This document shows positions 32,886-43,856 of a stretch of 64,000 nt of DNA, one piece after another; positions within the stretch are counted from its first letter, which is position 1, and each line of letters begins with the position of its first letter. The notes below the pieces were generated by a model. That model was not told the origin of the DNA and searched no databases. It worked only from the letters and a program-made list of their open reading frames with translations. The position numbers were made by a program, and so were the translations under genes. The DNA comes from Nilaparvata lugens (taxonomy: Eukaryota; Arthropoda; Insecta; Hemiptera; Delphacidae). The stretch is from contig NC_052517.1 of assembly GCF_014356525.2 (NCBI RefSeq), positions 4,127,493 to 4,191,492 of the forward strand, given 5' to 3'.

Positions 32886-33189
32886 GAATCATCGCTGATT
32901 ATAAATTGTTTCCTAATAAATTTACTCATTGAGAACTTTGACCTTTTAATGAAGTGAATTATTAATGCAATATTTCTGCGAATCCCTATTTTTCCCATCA
33001 ATTTTCACAGTTTTTTTACAATTCAATTTATGAATTGATTACATTGAGAAAACTAGTTGCTCTGACGTTTTATATCGACTACTATACTTTCAATTATTCT
33101 ATTTTAGTACTAAACAATGATTTTATTGCCCATATATGGAACCGCTTTTGAATCAATTGACTTCTCTCCATAATATTCTACTGATTTTA

Positions 33190-34310
33190 TTTTGTTCTGT
33201 ACTTCTTACTCTTCTTTTTTTTCTCTCGTCTTCTTCTTCTTCTTGTCCTCCTCCTCCTCCAGCACCTCCTCCTTTTTCTTCTCCTCCTCCTGTCTTCTTC
33301 TTCTCCTTCTTATTCTTCTTTGTGCTCTTCTTCTTCAACTTCTCCTCCTCCTTCCTCTCCTTGTCCTCCTCCTCCATCACCTCCTACTTTTTCTTCTCCT
33401 CCTATCTTCTTCTTCTTCTTGTTCTTCTTCCTCTCATTTTCCTTGTCCTTCTCATCCTACTCTTTGTCCTCCTCCTCCTTCTCCTTGTCCTCATCCTCCA
33501 TCACCTCTCTTCTTCTCCTCCTCCTCCTCCTGTGTTCTTCTCTTTCTTTTTTTTTGTGCTCGTCTTCTTCTTCTTTTTCTTCTTCTTCCCGTTCTCCTTG
33601 TCCTTCTCATCCTTCTCCTTATCCTCCTCCTTCTTGTCCTCATCCTCTATTACATTCTCCTTCTTCTCCACCTGTTTTCTTCTTTTTCTCCTGTCTTCTC
33701 CTTTTTATTCTTCTTTGTGCTCGTCTTCTACTTCTTCTTCTTCTCCTTCTCCTTTCCCTCCTCGTCCATCTTTGCCTTCGTCTTGTCATTCTTCTCCCCC
33801 TGCTGACCCATTCTATCCCCTCCACTGTCTACTTCTACTTCTTCTTCTTCTCCTTGTCCTCCTCCTCCATCACCTCCTTCTTCTTCCTCCTCCTGTCTTC
33901 TTCTTCTTCTTATTATTATTATCCTCCTCCTCCTCCTTCTCCCACTCCTCCTTCCTCTCCTTGTCCTCCTCCATCTCCTCCTTCTTCTTCATCCTCCTGT
34001 ATTCTTCTTTTTCTTCTTCTTCTTCTTCTTCTTTTTCTCCTCCTCCTTCCTCTCCTTTTCCTCCAATATCACATCCTTCTTCCTCCTCCTGTCTTCTTTT
34101 TCTTCTTCTTCCTCCTCCTGTCTTCTTCTTCTCCTTGTCCTCCTCCTCCTTCTCCTTGTCCTCCTCCTCCTCCTTCTCCTTGTCCTCCTCCTCCTTCTCC
34201 TTGTCCTCATCCTCTATTACATTCTCCTTCTTCTCCACCATCTGGTTGCCTCTTCAAACCCCTCCACTGTCTTCTTCTTCTGCTCCTTCTCTTTCCCAAT
34301 TTTCGCGCGT
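33190..34310 (+). repeat. Pyrimidine-rich CTT/CCT tract, 1.1 kb
   Basis: Imperfect TCC/TTC repeats with recurring 100-200 bp blocks (CTCCTCCTGTCTTCTTCTTC). A 403-codon Ser/Pro/Leu frame (33136-34347) and several overlapping ones in every frame result from composition. No signal or domain supports a protein. Confidence 0.95.
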
Positions 34311-34559
34311 AGGTATTACAGACTGCCTTTTAAAACAAATGACATGACTGTTTTACTAGATTTGCAATGCCGGCTTGATTAACAGCAGCTAAATTCGAAT
34401 TGACACTTGAATAGCTAAGTAATTGCAAACTAGATGAATTTTTAATGTGCGCTGTTACAGTAGATGTCTTTCTAGGCATCTGTCAGGTGTTATTGAGGAG
34501 GTGTATTATGACTATTTCTTCCTTTCTTATTTTAATTTCACTCCTCACCTACGTCTTGT

Positions 34560-35620
34560 ATTTTGTTTTCGTTCATTTCCTCCTCTTCCTCTACTTCTCT
34601 CTGTTCATATTCTTCTCCACCTCATTCTCCTCCTTCTTGTGCTACTTCTCCATCTTTTCCTCCTCCTTTTCTTCCCCCTCTACTCCCTCTCTTTCTCTTC
34701 TTCTTTTCCTTCCTTCTTATCCTCCTCTCTTCTTCTCTCTTCCTCATAATCCTCTTTCTTGTGCTACTCCTTCATCATTCCCTTCTCCTTTTCTTCCCCC
34801 TCTACTTCCTCTTCCTCCTTATCTCCTCCTCTTCCACCTGTTTCTACTCTTCTTTTTCTTCCTACTTATCCTCCTCTCCTTCTCTTCCTTCCTCTTCTCC
34901 TTCTCATACTCCTCCTTCTCTTGCTACTTCTCCATCTTCGCCTCATCCTTTTCTCCCCCCTCTACTTCCTCTTCCTGCTTTTCTCCTCCTCCACCTCTTC
35001 CTACACTTTTTCTTCTTCCTACTTATCCTCCTCTCCTTCTCTCTCCTCCTCTTCTCCTCCTCATTCTCCTCCTTCTCTTGCTACTTCTCCATCTTTCTCT
35101 CCTCCTTTCTATTTATCCTCCTCTCCTTCTCTCTCTTCCTCTTCTTCTCCTCATAATCCTCCTTCTTGTGCTACTCCTCTATCTTTTCCTCCTCCTTTTC
35201 TTCCCCCTTTACTTCCTCTTCCTCCTCCTCCTCCTCTCCTCCTCCTCCTCCTCCTCCTCCTCCTCCTCCTCCTCCTTCTTCTTCTCATTGTCCTTCTTCT
35301 CCATCACCTCCTTTTTCTTCTTCTTCTTCCTCCTGATTCTTCTCATCCTCCTGCTTCTTGTGCTACTCCTCCACCTCCTCCTCCACCTCCTCCTCCTCCC
35401 TCCTCCTCCTCCTCCTCCTCCTCCTCCTCCTTCTTCTTCTCATTGTCCTTCTTCTCCATCACCTCCTTTTTCTTCTTCTTCTTCTTCCTCCTGATTCTTC
35501 TCATCCTCCTGCTTCTTGTGCTACTCCTCCACCTCCTCCTCCACCTCCTCCTCCTCCTCCTCCTCCTCCTCCTCCTCCTCCCTCTCTTCCTTCCCCATAT
35601 TCTCTCCCCAATCTCGGTCT
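34560..35620 (+). repeat. Pyrimidine-rich CTT/CCT tract, 1.1 kb
   Basis: Degenerate minisatellite marked by TGCTACTTCTCCATCTT-like words, plus a ~161 bp duplication near 35350/35511 (CTTCTTGTGCTACTCC). The frames of 349 and 287 codons here are artefacts. Confidence 0.95.
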
Positions 35621-35779
35621 AATTTCTTCTTTGTGACTCTTTCATTCCACATTCTTATCTAATCCAATGCACTTATTCACTCTCAAGGTTGTAAGCTAAG
35701 TAGATAGGTGCCGCACCTATATGGGACAGCTCTTTATCACTTTTATGTTTCATATTTCAAGTGTCTCATTTCTCTCTAA

Positions 35780-36020
35780 TGTCTCTCTCTCTCTCTCTCT
35801 CTCTCTTCCTCTCTCTTTCTCTCTCTTTCTCTCTCTCTCTCTACCTTCTTTTCGCTCTCTCTGTTTCTCTTTTGATCTGTCTATCTGTATCCATCTATTT
35901 CTCTCATTTCTCTCGATATCTATTCCCTCTCTTGCTCGAAATTCTTATCAGTTTTATGTTTTCTATTTTTCAATCTCTCTCCTCTCTTCTGCTCTCTCTG
36001 TCCTTTTGTCTCATTCCTCT
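35780..36020 (+). repeat. (CT)n-rich tract
   Basis: TCTCTC microsatellite at 35780-35850 grading into C/T-rich sequence. Confidence 0.9.
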
Positions 36021-37144
36021 CTCATATAGCTCTGTATCACCATTTCGTGTATTGTGGCAATTCTTGAAACCCCATATCATCCAAGGTCAATCTATTTGTT
36101 TATTGAAGCAACTATTGACTCATCAGTTGCTATATTGATAGAATTTCTGATGAATCTTCAAGGGAAACAAGAATTAAATCTTTTCTTACTTAGGGTTCTT
36201 TATTGGCAGTTCAAACGGTTATTTTTGTAATCTCTAGGAGCTCGTAATAGTATATTAAGTCACAAGGACGGGAAGGCCCGTTTTGCAGGCGAGAATGATG
36301 TTTCTAGTCGAGGCGTTAGCCGAGCACTGCAAAAGACATTCACGTCCAAGTAACTTACACTATTTTTTGTCATAATAATCTAGAAAAGAATAATTGAGAA
36401 ACAGAAAACATTACCTGCTTGTGCTGACATTACTACATGCATTCTATAAACATAACCTAGTGTACAATTTTCGAATCAGGAATTTATTGATTGTAGTTGA
36501 CAAAACATCCACCTGGCTTTTCACCAGTTTTGCTGTTCCAAATTCGGAACTAGGAAACATACTCGACTGTAAAGAAAACATATGATTTTATTACAGTATA
36601 GTATGCTGTAATGAGAATCATATGTTTATTTGTTCTACAATCAGCTGTTTACCGGCTTGATTTCATGAATGTAAAACAGCTGAAATTGAATGACCATGAC
36701 AAAAAATCTATAAGAACAATATTGAGAAGTCTTCTTTTTTCCTTATTCAAATAAATGAAGTAACAAATAAAGTCCTAGAAGTTGGCAAAAAATTTGCACA
36801 CACTAGACAACCATAGAACAACCATGTTGTGAAAAACTATACTCAAGTATATCTTCAAGTTCCATGGATCAGAAAATCGTAAAATTCTAGATTTAAGGCT
36901 CAGAGTTTCACCTACTAGATTTGGAAATTTAGCAGGAACATTCAGTTGGTTTCCCAGATATGTTCGAAGGACAATTTTAATCTTTTTTTGCAAGAGAGTT
37001 TCGTTTTATTTGCTTGAGATCATATTTATAGTAACAAGTAGCATCCCAGTAGAATATTAATAACATAGAATATCAAAACTAAATGAGCACTAAAACACTG
37101 AAGCTTCTCATACTCATATAAAACAAACATATTTCTCACCACAG
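36021..37144. other. Mostly single-copy-looking sequence upstream of the intronic ORF
   Basis: Contains a 51 bp hairpin at 36577-36627 (AAACATATGATT ... AATCATATGTTT). The sequence TTTCTCACCACAG at 37132-37144 could be an acceptor for a 5'UTR exon. No recognisable promoter motif. Confidence 0.45.
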
Positions 37145-37201
37145 GTCATCATCCACCCTACATATTAATTATGTTCAACACCCACATCACCAACAAACAT
37201 A

Positions 37202-39262
37202 ATGGAAAACACTAACAGTAGCGCTGTAACAGCTTACAACAACAGTTTTAATGGACAATTAATTCTTTCCTCCAATAATCAAATCAACATAATCAATAAG
37301 AACAGTGATCTGAAAAATGGTTATCAAGATGACCCCAAAAATGTAAATCATGATGTGAATTTGTGCTGTATAGAGGTTAAAAATAGTGACAATGGTGCAG
37401 AAACTTGTGATGCCAAAGTGTTGAATGATACAGATTTTAATGCGGCAAAAGTGTTCAATGGTGTAGAACCAAAGTATGTGTCTATAATTGATGTAAATTC
37501 GTCTCCGGATTTTGTGACAGTGAATGGGGGTGTGGATGGACCTCCAAATAGTGTGTATACAAATGGGGACTGTGACAAAGATGGTTTGGGAAAAGTGCAT
37601 GTTGCCAGTTTGAATGGTTTTGTTGCAGATGGGAAAACACTAGATTCTGAAGTAAATTTAGGCACAGAATATTGTTCGCAGAATGGTGATGTATTGAGTT
37701 TGAAAGAAAGTCAAACCAACTTTGGTGTGCAACAGGTTTTGTGTGCAGAAAATGGTGTACAGGCATTTAATGTCAATGGAGGTCCAGTTTTGGCAGAATC
37801 TGAAGATGTTCTGGTGTCGAAGTGTTTGATAGGCGCAGAATCTTGTTTTGGTGGTTCCTTGGACATCAATGGTTCATCAAGATTGATCTCTGAAGAGGGT
37901 CTAGGTTCCCAGCAACTGTTGAAGGTTGAAACTGTTGATAGGAATCATCAGAATTTGTGTTCAACCAATTCAGGAACATCTGATGAAGATGTTGATGGAC
38001 ATCATCTGATAATTTCGGATAAGAATCACCAGAAATTGTGTCAATCCAATTCAGGAACATCCGATGAAGACATCAGTGGACATCATCTGTCAATGTCAGC
38101 CATTCAGCAGAAATTTACCAACCATATGAACAGCTTAGGTTCGTCTTCTGGTTATGAAACAGATCCCAATGTTTCAATTGTGGATGTGAGTGTAGGTCCT
38201 GATGATATTATGAAGTCTTCTGATGCTGGGAAGGTTGGTAGCAGTGGAGACAGGGTTGGGGGTGAAGAGATAAAGAATGATGGTAACCTTGGAGGGTCAA
38301 TGGTGACAGATGCAGAAGAGGATGAGGGTGATGAGTCCACATCGCAAAGCAATGGGAGATCTTCAAGAAGTGTTGATCCCGATGATTTAACCAAGAGTAA
38401 TGGGAATTCTGCTAAGGGTGACAATACAGTGTGTAAAAATAGCACAGTTTTTTCAAGTAAGGATGATGTTGAAGATGATGACGATGATGAAGAAGATTCC
38501 AATAGAAATGAAGACTCTTTCATGAATGATAATGATATTGATGAGGCCATGGCAAAGAGTGATGAAGAATCTTCCAGAGAAACTAGTCTTGATGGTGTTG
38601 CTGTCAAGAGCAATGGACATTCTTTGAAAGATGATGTGGAGGGAGAATCTTCAAGTAAAAAGAGTTCTTCAGGAACATCCAGAGGTGCCAGTGCAGAAAG
38701 TGGACAAAGTATGGATGTTGATGATAATGAAGAGGCATCAAGGAAAAATGCTTCAAGTAGTTATGGAAATGATTCTGTCGATTGTTCTGCAGAGGGAATT
38801 TCTGACACAAATGACCCAAAAATGTCTGGAAGCCCTGGGGCAGCACTTTCTGCCAAAAATGGGACAAAACCGTCTGCAAGTCGTGGAGCAGGAATCCTTG
38901 CCAAAAATGACTCAGAATCCTCTGCAACCTCTGGAGCAGATATTTCTGCCAAAAATGGCGCAAAACCTTCTGCACCATCTGGTGTAGAAGATTCTGCCCC
39001 AAATGGCAAACATGCAGAACGTCATGTTGGTGAGGATGATGAAGATGATGATGGTTCCTGTTTGGATGGTTATTCTACCAACGATGAAGAAGATGATGAA
39101 ATTGATGCCAGAACAAAGGATCTAAAACCTAAGAAGCCGCAGTTGCAGAGGACACGCAGTAATGCTGGATCAACTGACTACTGGAATGAGGAAGGGGAAG
39201 ATGGATGTATTGTGGAGTTCTTGGACAAAAGCACTGATTGTGTAGGTATTTTAGGTACTTAA
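37202..39262 (+). CDS. 686-residue acidic low-complexity protein or alternative first exon
   Basis: An uninterrupted 687-codon frame opens with ATG in good context (A at -3, G at +4) after an in-frame TAA at 37166. Unlike the neighbouring tract frames, its composition is diverse (Asn, Ser, Asp, Gly, Val, Cys). I recognise no domain and see no signal peptide or membrane segment. Two tandem NSGTSDEDxxGHHL segments lie near residues 255-297, Asp/Glu runs near 423-430 and 616-636, and SAKNGxKPSAxxGA-like repeats near 545-600. The basic/acidic tail contains QRTRSNAGSTDYWNEEGEDG. A donor-like TGT|GTAGGT at 39242 is in phase 0, matching LRRFIP exon 2, and AG|GTATTT at 39246 is phase 1. So it could be an alternative N-terminal exon of LRRFIP, or a nested gene ending at TAA 39262. 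It lies inside intron 1 on the same strand. That it is coding is likely; its function is unknown. Confidence 0.6.
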   Translation: MENTNSSAVTAYNNSFNGQLILSSNNQINIINKNSDLKNGYQDDPKNVNHDVNLCCIEVKNSDNGAETCDAKVLNDTDFNAAKVFNGVEPKYVSIIDVNSSPDFVTVNGGVDGPPNSVYTNGDCDKDGLGKVHVASLNGFVADGKTLDSEVNLGTEYCSQNGDVLSLKESQTNFGVQQVLCAENGVQAFNVNGGPVLAESEDVLVSKCLIGAESCFGGSLDINGSSRLISEEGLGSQQLLKVETVDRNHQNLCSTNSGTSDEDVDGHHLIISDKNHQKLCQSNSGTSDEDISGHHLSMSAIQQKFTNHMNSLGSSSGYETDPNVSIVDVSVGPDDIMKSSDAGKVGSSGDRVGGEEIKNDGNLGGSMVTDAEEDEGDESTSQSNGRSSRSVDPDDLTKSNGNSAKGDNTVCKNSTVFSSKDDVEDDDDDEEDSNRNEDSFMNDNDIDEAMAKSDEESSRETSLDGVAVKSNGHSLKDDVEGESSSKKSSSGTSRGASAESGQSMDVDDNEEASRKNASSSYGNDSVDCSAEGISDTNDPKMSGSPGAALSAKNGTKPSASRGAGILAKNDSESSATSGADISAKNGAKPSAPSGVEDSAPNGKHAERHVGEDDEDDDGSCLDGYSTNDEEDDEIDARTKDLKPKKPQLQRTRSNAGSTDYWNEEGEDGCIVEFLDKSTDCVGILGT

Positions 39263-39345
39263 TTTTTGTTTGTGAAAAGAAACCCTGAAATCACTAGTAT
39301 TTTGAAATGATTGTTTTCTCTTATAGGACTGATACAGTCCTGTAA
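39247..39345 (+). repeat. Segment duplicated at 40815-40895
   Basis: GGTACTTAATTTTTGTTTGT, AAAAGAAACCCTGAAATCAC ... TTATAG|GA matches GGTACTTCATTTCTGTTTTT, AAAAGAAACCCCAATATCAC ... TTGCAG|GA. Both start at or near a donor-like site and end in an acceptor-like site. The first overlaps the end of the 686-codon frame. Confidence 0.55.
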
Positions 39346-39373
39346 AGGTCTCTTAACACCTAGTGTAGCATAT

Positions 39374-39844
39374 TATAGTGAGGTCCAGGTTATAATGTTT
39401 GTGTAGGAAGATAGGAGAAAAGGGTTGCCAGATCTCAGCCTTGCCACCCAAACAGCTCATACTGGTATATCTGATCAATTTTACAGTTCATTTTTTTTTC
39501 ACTTTTTGTGTAGTTGAGAAGTTGATATTGTGGTTATTATTCATATTGAATGAACAATTCAAATTTCTGACAATTTCTTAGTCTTTTTCATTCAACTGTT
39601 CATTATTGTTGAAAATAGTTGATCATATTTTATTTCTCAAGAAAAAATATTTTTTAAAGATGTAATAATAAATTTTCATGATTGAGATAAAATATTTTGT
39701 CAATTAGTTGAAGCTCTACATTGTTAATAAACGATGTGGCAACATTGCAATGCGTGAAAGAGATAGCACCATCTGCTTTGTTGAACGATCGACAAGGATA
39801 GCAACACCATTGCAAATCACACACTGCCATATTATAAAGTGGAC
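39374..39844 (+). mobile_element. Divergent long MITE with a retroposon insertion
   Basis: TATAGTGAGGTCCAGGTTAT ... TATTATAAAGTGGACTATA. Near 39488-39600 it contains the inverse of the A-tailed insert seen at 59877-60106 (GTGTAGTTGAGAAGTTGATA, CAATTTCTTAGTCTTTTTCA). Confidence 0.65.
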
Positions 39845-40223
39845 TATAGTGAGGTCCACGCTATAACGGCAGTGGAGAAAAATAGGAGAAAAACGTTGCT
39901 GATCCTCTGTCTTGTCAATGCCTTCTATAGACGGTAGCTGATACAGGTTTATTGATGTAATATTAATGGTTCATTCTCGTTTAAAATAATCAGTTATATT
40001 TTATCAAGCAAGAAATTTCATTTTTCAATAATTTCATAATGAATTTTCATTATTTGGATGAAATATTTTGTTAATCAATTTTTAATTCTACATTGTTAAA
40101 AGACAATCTGGAAACAGAGCAAAGCGAGAAAGAGATAGCGCTATCCGCTTTGTTGAATGAAAGACAAGGATAGCAATACCATTGCTAATCAAGCTCTGCC
40201 ATTATAACATGGACCTCATTATA
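39845..40223 (+). mobile_element. Long TGAGGTCC-type MITE
   Basis: TATAGTGAGGTCCACGCTAT ... ATAACATGGACCTCATTATA, directly abutting the previous copy. Confidence 0.8.
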
Positions 40224-40373
40224 GAAATATATTATATGTTTGGAAGAAGTAGAGGACCTATTTCCTAATGTTTTAATCAATCTGTCCATTTCACCCCAGT
40301 GTAGCGTTGATTTAACATGGGGAGATAGGTTTGCTACATTTCCGAAGACGTATTCCTAGCTACACTAGTAGTT

Positions 40374-40766
40374 CTGTGAACAGTAGACCTCACGCAGTAT
40401 CCTCATCCACAAGTACCTGATTGAAACTATAGACCTTATGGAAATACAGCAATAGACTGGCTTCTCCACACATCTGTGTAATCACTTGTCAGCTGATTCA
40501 TGATGAATAATTCTATAGTCTGATTTTTACTGTAATATTGGCGTATGAAGGAGGCTCCTTTTTCCTTTTATATTATCCTTGAAATGCAAAGTTTCCAAAA
40601 ACCTTGTATATACGTCGACGCGCAATTAAAAAAGGAACATACCTGTCAAATTTCATGAAAATCTATTACCGCGTTTCGCCGTAAATGCGCAACATATAAA
40701 CATTTAAACATTAAGAGAAATGCCAAACCGTCGACTTGAATCTTAGACCTCACTTCGCTCGGTCAA
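40374..40766 (+). repeat. ACTAGTAGTTCTGTGAACAG dispersed repeat
   Basis: Full-length variant 1 copy ending CACTTCGCTCGGTCAA. Confidence 0.8.
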
Positions 40767-41185
40767 CTAAGCTAGGTGTGAAGAGACCTTGAGAGTTATT
40801 GTGTAATTTTTGGTACTTCATTTCTGTTTTTAAAAGAAACCCCAATATCACTGTAGTATTTCAAAAAATGTGTTGTTTTTTGCAGGATTTGTAATGCTCT
40901 TCTCATGTTGCTTTCAATTACAGTAGAATCTCATTAATTTTATAAAATCTTTGATTGATAAATAGAGTGGAATTATACTAAATTTAAGCTTATGAAGCCA
41001 AGGATTTGTTTGAATCAACTGAAATTTTTAATTAGATTAGATGTTGGATTTGGATATTTTTCATATGTGGGAAAGGTGTGAACAAATGTTTGAATTATCG
41101 AGAATTTCAAACCAGACACTCGTAACAACAGAAATAATAATTTTCAATGGTTAAATAAAAAACGTTCATAGTTGAGTTTGAATAT

Positions 41186-41319
41186 TTTGTTAATTATATT
41201 TCTACATTGTTAAAAAAAACTAACTGGCAACGTAGAGAAGGACAGTGTTATCTGCTTTGTCGAATGGTAGACAAGGATAGCAACACCAATGACTGCCATT
41301 ATAATGTGGACTTCATTAT
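41186..41319 (+). mobile_element. Truncated long TGAGGTCC-type MITE
   Basis: Right third only: CTAACTGGCAACGTAGAGAA, GACAAGGATAGCAACACC, ATAATGTGGACTTCATTATA. Confidence 0.65.
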
Positions 41320-41416
41320 AAAATATACTAACATAGCTTGAATAAGCTATTCTAGTAGCTTATTCTGTTGCTATACTTCGGTTATTCTGTTGTATATCCA
41401 TACTTTTTCACTATAA

Positions 41417-41632
41417 AATTAAACGTGAATTTAAAAAAAAAAACACTTATGGAGTGAAAATGCTCTTACATTGGTAGTGACGATCGTTTCGACCTGTTGT
41501 TGGTCACACTCAGAGACTGAAGGAATTTACTAGATTAGATTCCTTCAGTGTTATGATGACCATGTCACTACAAATGTAAGTGCATTTTCACTCCATAAGT
41601 GTTTTTTTTTTAAATTCACGTTTTAATTTCCG
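41417..41632. mobile_element. Foldback element with AAACACTTATGGAGTGAAAA arms
   Basis: The left arm AACGTGAATTTAAAAAAAAA, CACTTATGGAGTGAAAATG is inverted at the right (CATTTTCACTCCATAAGTG ... AAATTCACGTT). The centre holds GACGATCGTTTCGACCTG. Confidence 0.7.
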
Positions 41633-42141
41633 AGGTTACACAGTAGTTTTTGTGACACCCGGTTTATTTCAGGAATTTTTTTTATAGCAATTACCTTTAT
41701 CATAGACGGCAAAACTGAATTTACTTCATGAACGTACCTCGTAATATACATTGTTACCTATTGCCACAGGATAAAACAATCTTATAAAATATATTGTATA
41801 AGTTTTCTCTGCTATTACACAAGATTTGTAACTCTTCCATGTTAGCAACATATCCTGTCCACGTTTTTTCATCTATTTCTTTTTTCATCTATTTGCCATA
41901 CTTGAGTATCGATGTCTCAACTATGTAATCTAATACTATTGCATGTTTGCGAACTTGTGAATTGTTTGATGAAAAAGTGAAGGAAAACTATGTATCCGAA
42001 GAATGAGTGATTGGCAAGGCAGTCAATCACTCTAGTCTATTTATCACTGTGCAATTGTTTTTTATTGATTTGTCAAGGTTAAAGGCGTGGTCTCAGTTCA
42101 CAGTATTCTATCAGTTTTCGTCTATCTTATTCAAGTTATTC
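41633..42141. other. Unassigned sequence
   Basis: About 500 bp with no recognised gene or named repeat. Confidence 0.4.
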
Positions 42142-43169
42142 TATAGTGAGGTCCACGTTATAATGGCAGTATTTGATTAACATTGGTGTTGCTATTCTTT
42201 TCTATCATTCCACAAAGCAGGTAGCTCTATCCTGTTTTGTATCAAATTATGGTGTTGTGTATCAAGTTGAGTTGATACTGTATCATATTGTGGTTGTTCT
42301 TGTTCTATAGTGAGGTCCACGTTATAATGGCAGTATTTGATTAACATTGGTGTTGCTATTCTTGTCTATCATTCCACAAAGCAGGTAGCTCTATCCTGTT
42401 TTGTATCAAATTATGGTGTTGTGTATCAAGTTGAGTTGATACTGTATCATATTGTGGTTGTTCTTGTTCTATAGTGAGGTCCACGTTATAATGGCAGTAT
42501 TTGATTAACATTGGTGTTGCTATTCTTGTCTATCATTCCACAAAGCAGGTAGCTCTATCCTGTTTTGTATCAAATTATGGTGTTGTGTATCAAGTTGAGT
42601 TGATACTGTATCATATGTGGTTGTTCTTGTTCTATAGTGAGGTCCACGTTATAATGGCAGTATTTGATTAACATTGGTGTTGCTATCCTTGTCTATCATT
42701 CCACAAAGCAGATAGCGCTATCCTGTTTTGTATCAAATTATGGTGTTGTGTATCAAGTTGAGATGATACTGTATCATATTGTCGGTATGTCGAACACTAA
42801 TTGCTATCGTGAGGTCCACGTTATAATGGCAGTAATTGATTAACATTGGTGTTGCTATCCTTGTCTATCATTCGACAAAGCAGATAACACTATCTTTCTC
42901 TGCGTTGTCAGTTAGTTTTTAACAATGTATAAATATAATTAATCAACAAAATATTCAATCTCAAGTATGAACGTTCATTATTTAATCATTGAGAATTGTT
43001 TTTCCTTGACCAATAAAATATAGTTGATTATTTTAAACAAGAATGAACAGTTAATATTACACCAGATATTCTGGTATCAGTTATCTTCTAAAGAGACAGT
43101 GTCGAGGTATAGAATTTATTGACAACTCCTATCTTTCTCCACTGTCATTATAATATGGACCACACTATA
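42142..43169 (-). repeat. Inverted MITE-end tandem array (four 163-164 bp units) plus a long MITE
   Basis: TATAGTGAGGTCCACG starts units at 42142, 42306, 42470 and 42633, almost identical to one another. An inverted family B copy follows (42805-43169), ending ATAATATGGACCACACTATA. High identity among units suggests recent amplification or homogenisation. Confidence 0.85.
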
Positions 43170-43187
43170 GTATTTTTCTATATTTAG

Positions 43188-43845
43188 TCTATATATATAA
43201 AAGCGAAATGGCACTCACTCACTCACTCGCAGAACTAAAAATCTACCGGACCAAAAACATTTAAATTTGGTAGGTATGTTCAGTTGGCCCTTTAGAGGCG
43301 CACTAAGAAATCTTTTGGCAATATTTTAACTCTAAGGGTTGTTTTTAAGGGTTTAAAGTTTGTCTTTTAGCATGTACATTCTTCTTCTCCCAATCTCTTG
43401 ATTATAATTGAAATTTCCATATCATATGTTACTATAGAACTATAATCTATATAGAGTACCTCTTCGAAACAGTTGTAAACTGGCAACTAAATTAATAATT
43501 TTGTCAGGTTGGCATTAAGTTGAGTTGACTTTGTTAGGTTGGCACCAAGTTGAAGATTTAAATGCATTTATCGCGGAAAAATTGATTGGGCACTGCTACT
43601 TCAATCCTGGGAATATTATATTACTAACCGTCAGGCTCCCTTCGCTCACCATATCCGTTTAGCAAGACGTTTAGTCTGGACCCCCGACTAGATTCTCCTA
43701 ACATATGATAAAAATGCTCAAATGAAAAATGCAGGCGAGCGAAGCGAGCCTTCTGTTCTCATTCCTGAACGATCCAGACGGTAGTCCAGGGGGCGGAGCC
43801 CCCTGGCTAGACGGATATGGCGAGCGAAGCGAGCCTAACGGCTAG
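43188..43845 (+). mobile_element. Non-autonomous Helitron, intact ends
   Basis: 658 bp, from TCTATATATATAAAAGCGAA to GCGAGCCTAACGGCTAG followed by T. An internal second 3'-end-like segment (43628-43690) is inverted relative to the terminus. Confidence 0.85.
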
Positions 43846-43856
43846 TCCTATGTATA

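Noticed and set aside
33136..34347. 403-codon Ser/Pro/Leu open frame and overlapping 330- and 204-codon frames
   Set aside because: All three plus frames are open because the DNA is CTT/CCT repeat. No start context, domain or non-repeat composition supports a protein.
34445..35622. 349- and 287-codon Leu/Ser/Pro frames
   Set aside because: Same cause: stop-poor pyrimidine repeats. Membrane-like appearance is due to TTC/CTT/CTC codons.
38152..38613. 153-codon minus-strand frame opposite the 686-codon ORF
   Set aside because: Shadow of the acidic plus-strand frame (Ser/Leu from reverse-complemented Asp/Glu codons).
41500..41580. Hammerhead-ribozyme-like foldback (GTCGAAACGATCGTC on the minus strand)
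   Set aside because: The required CTGATGA core is absent.
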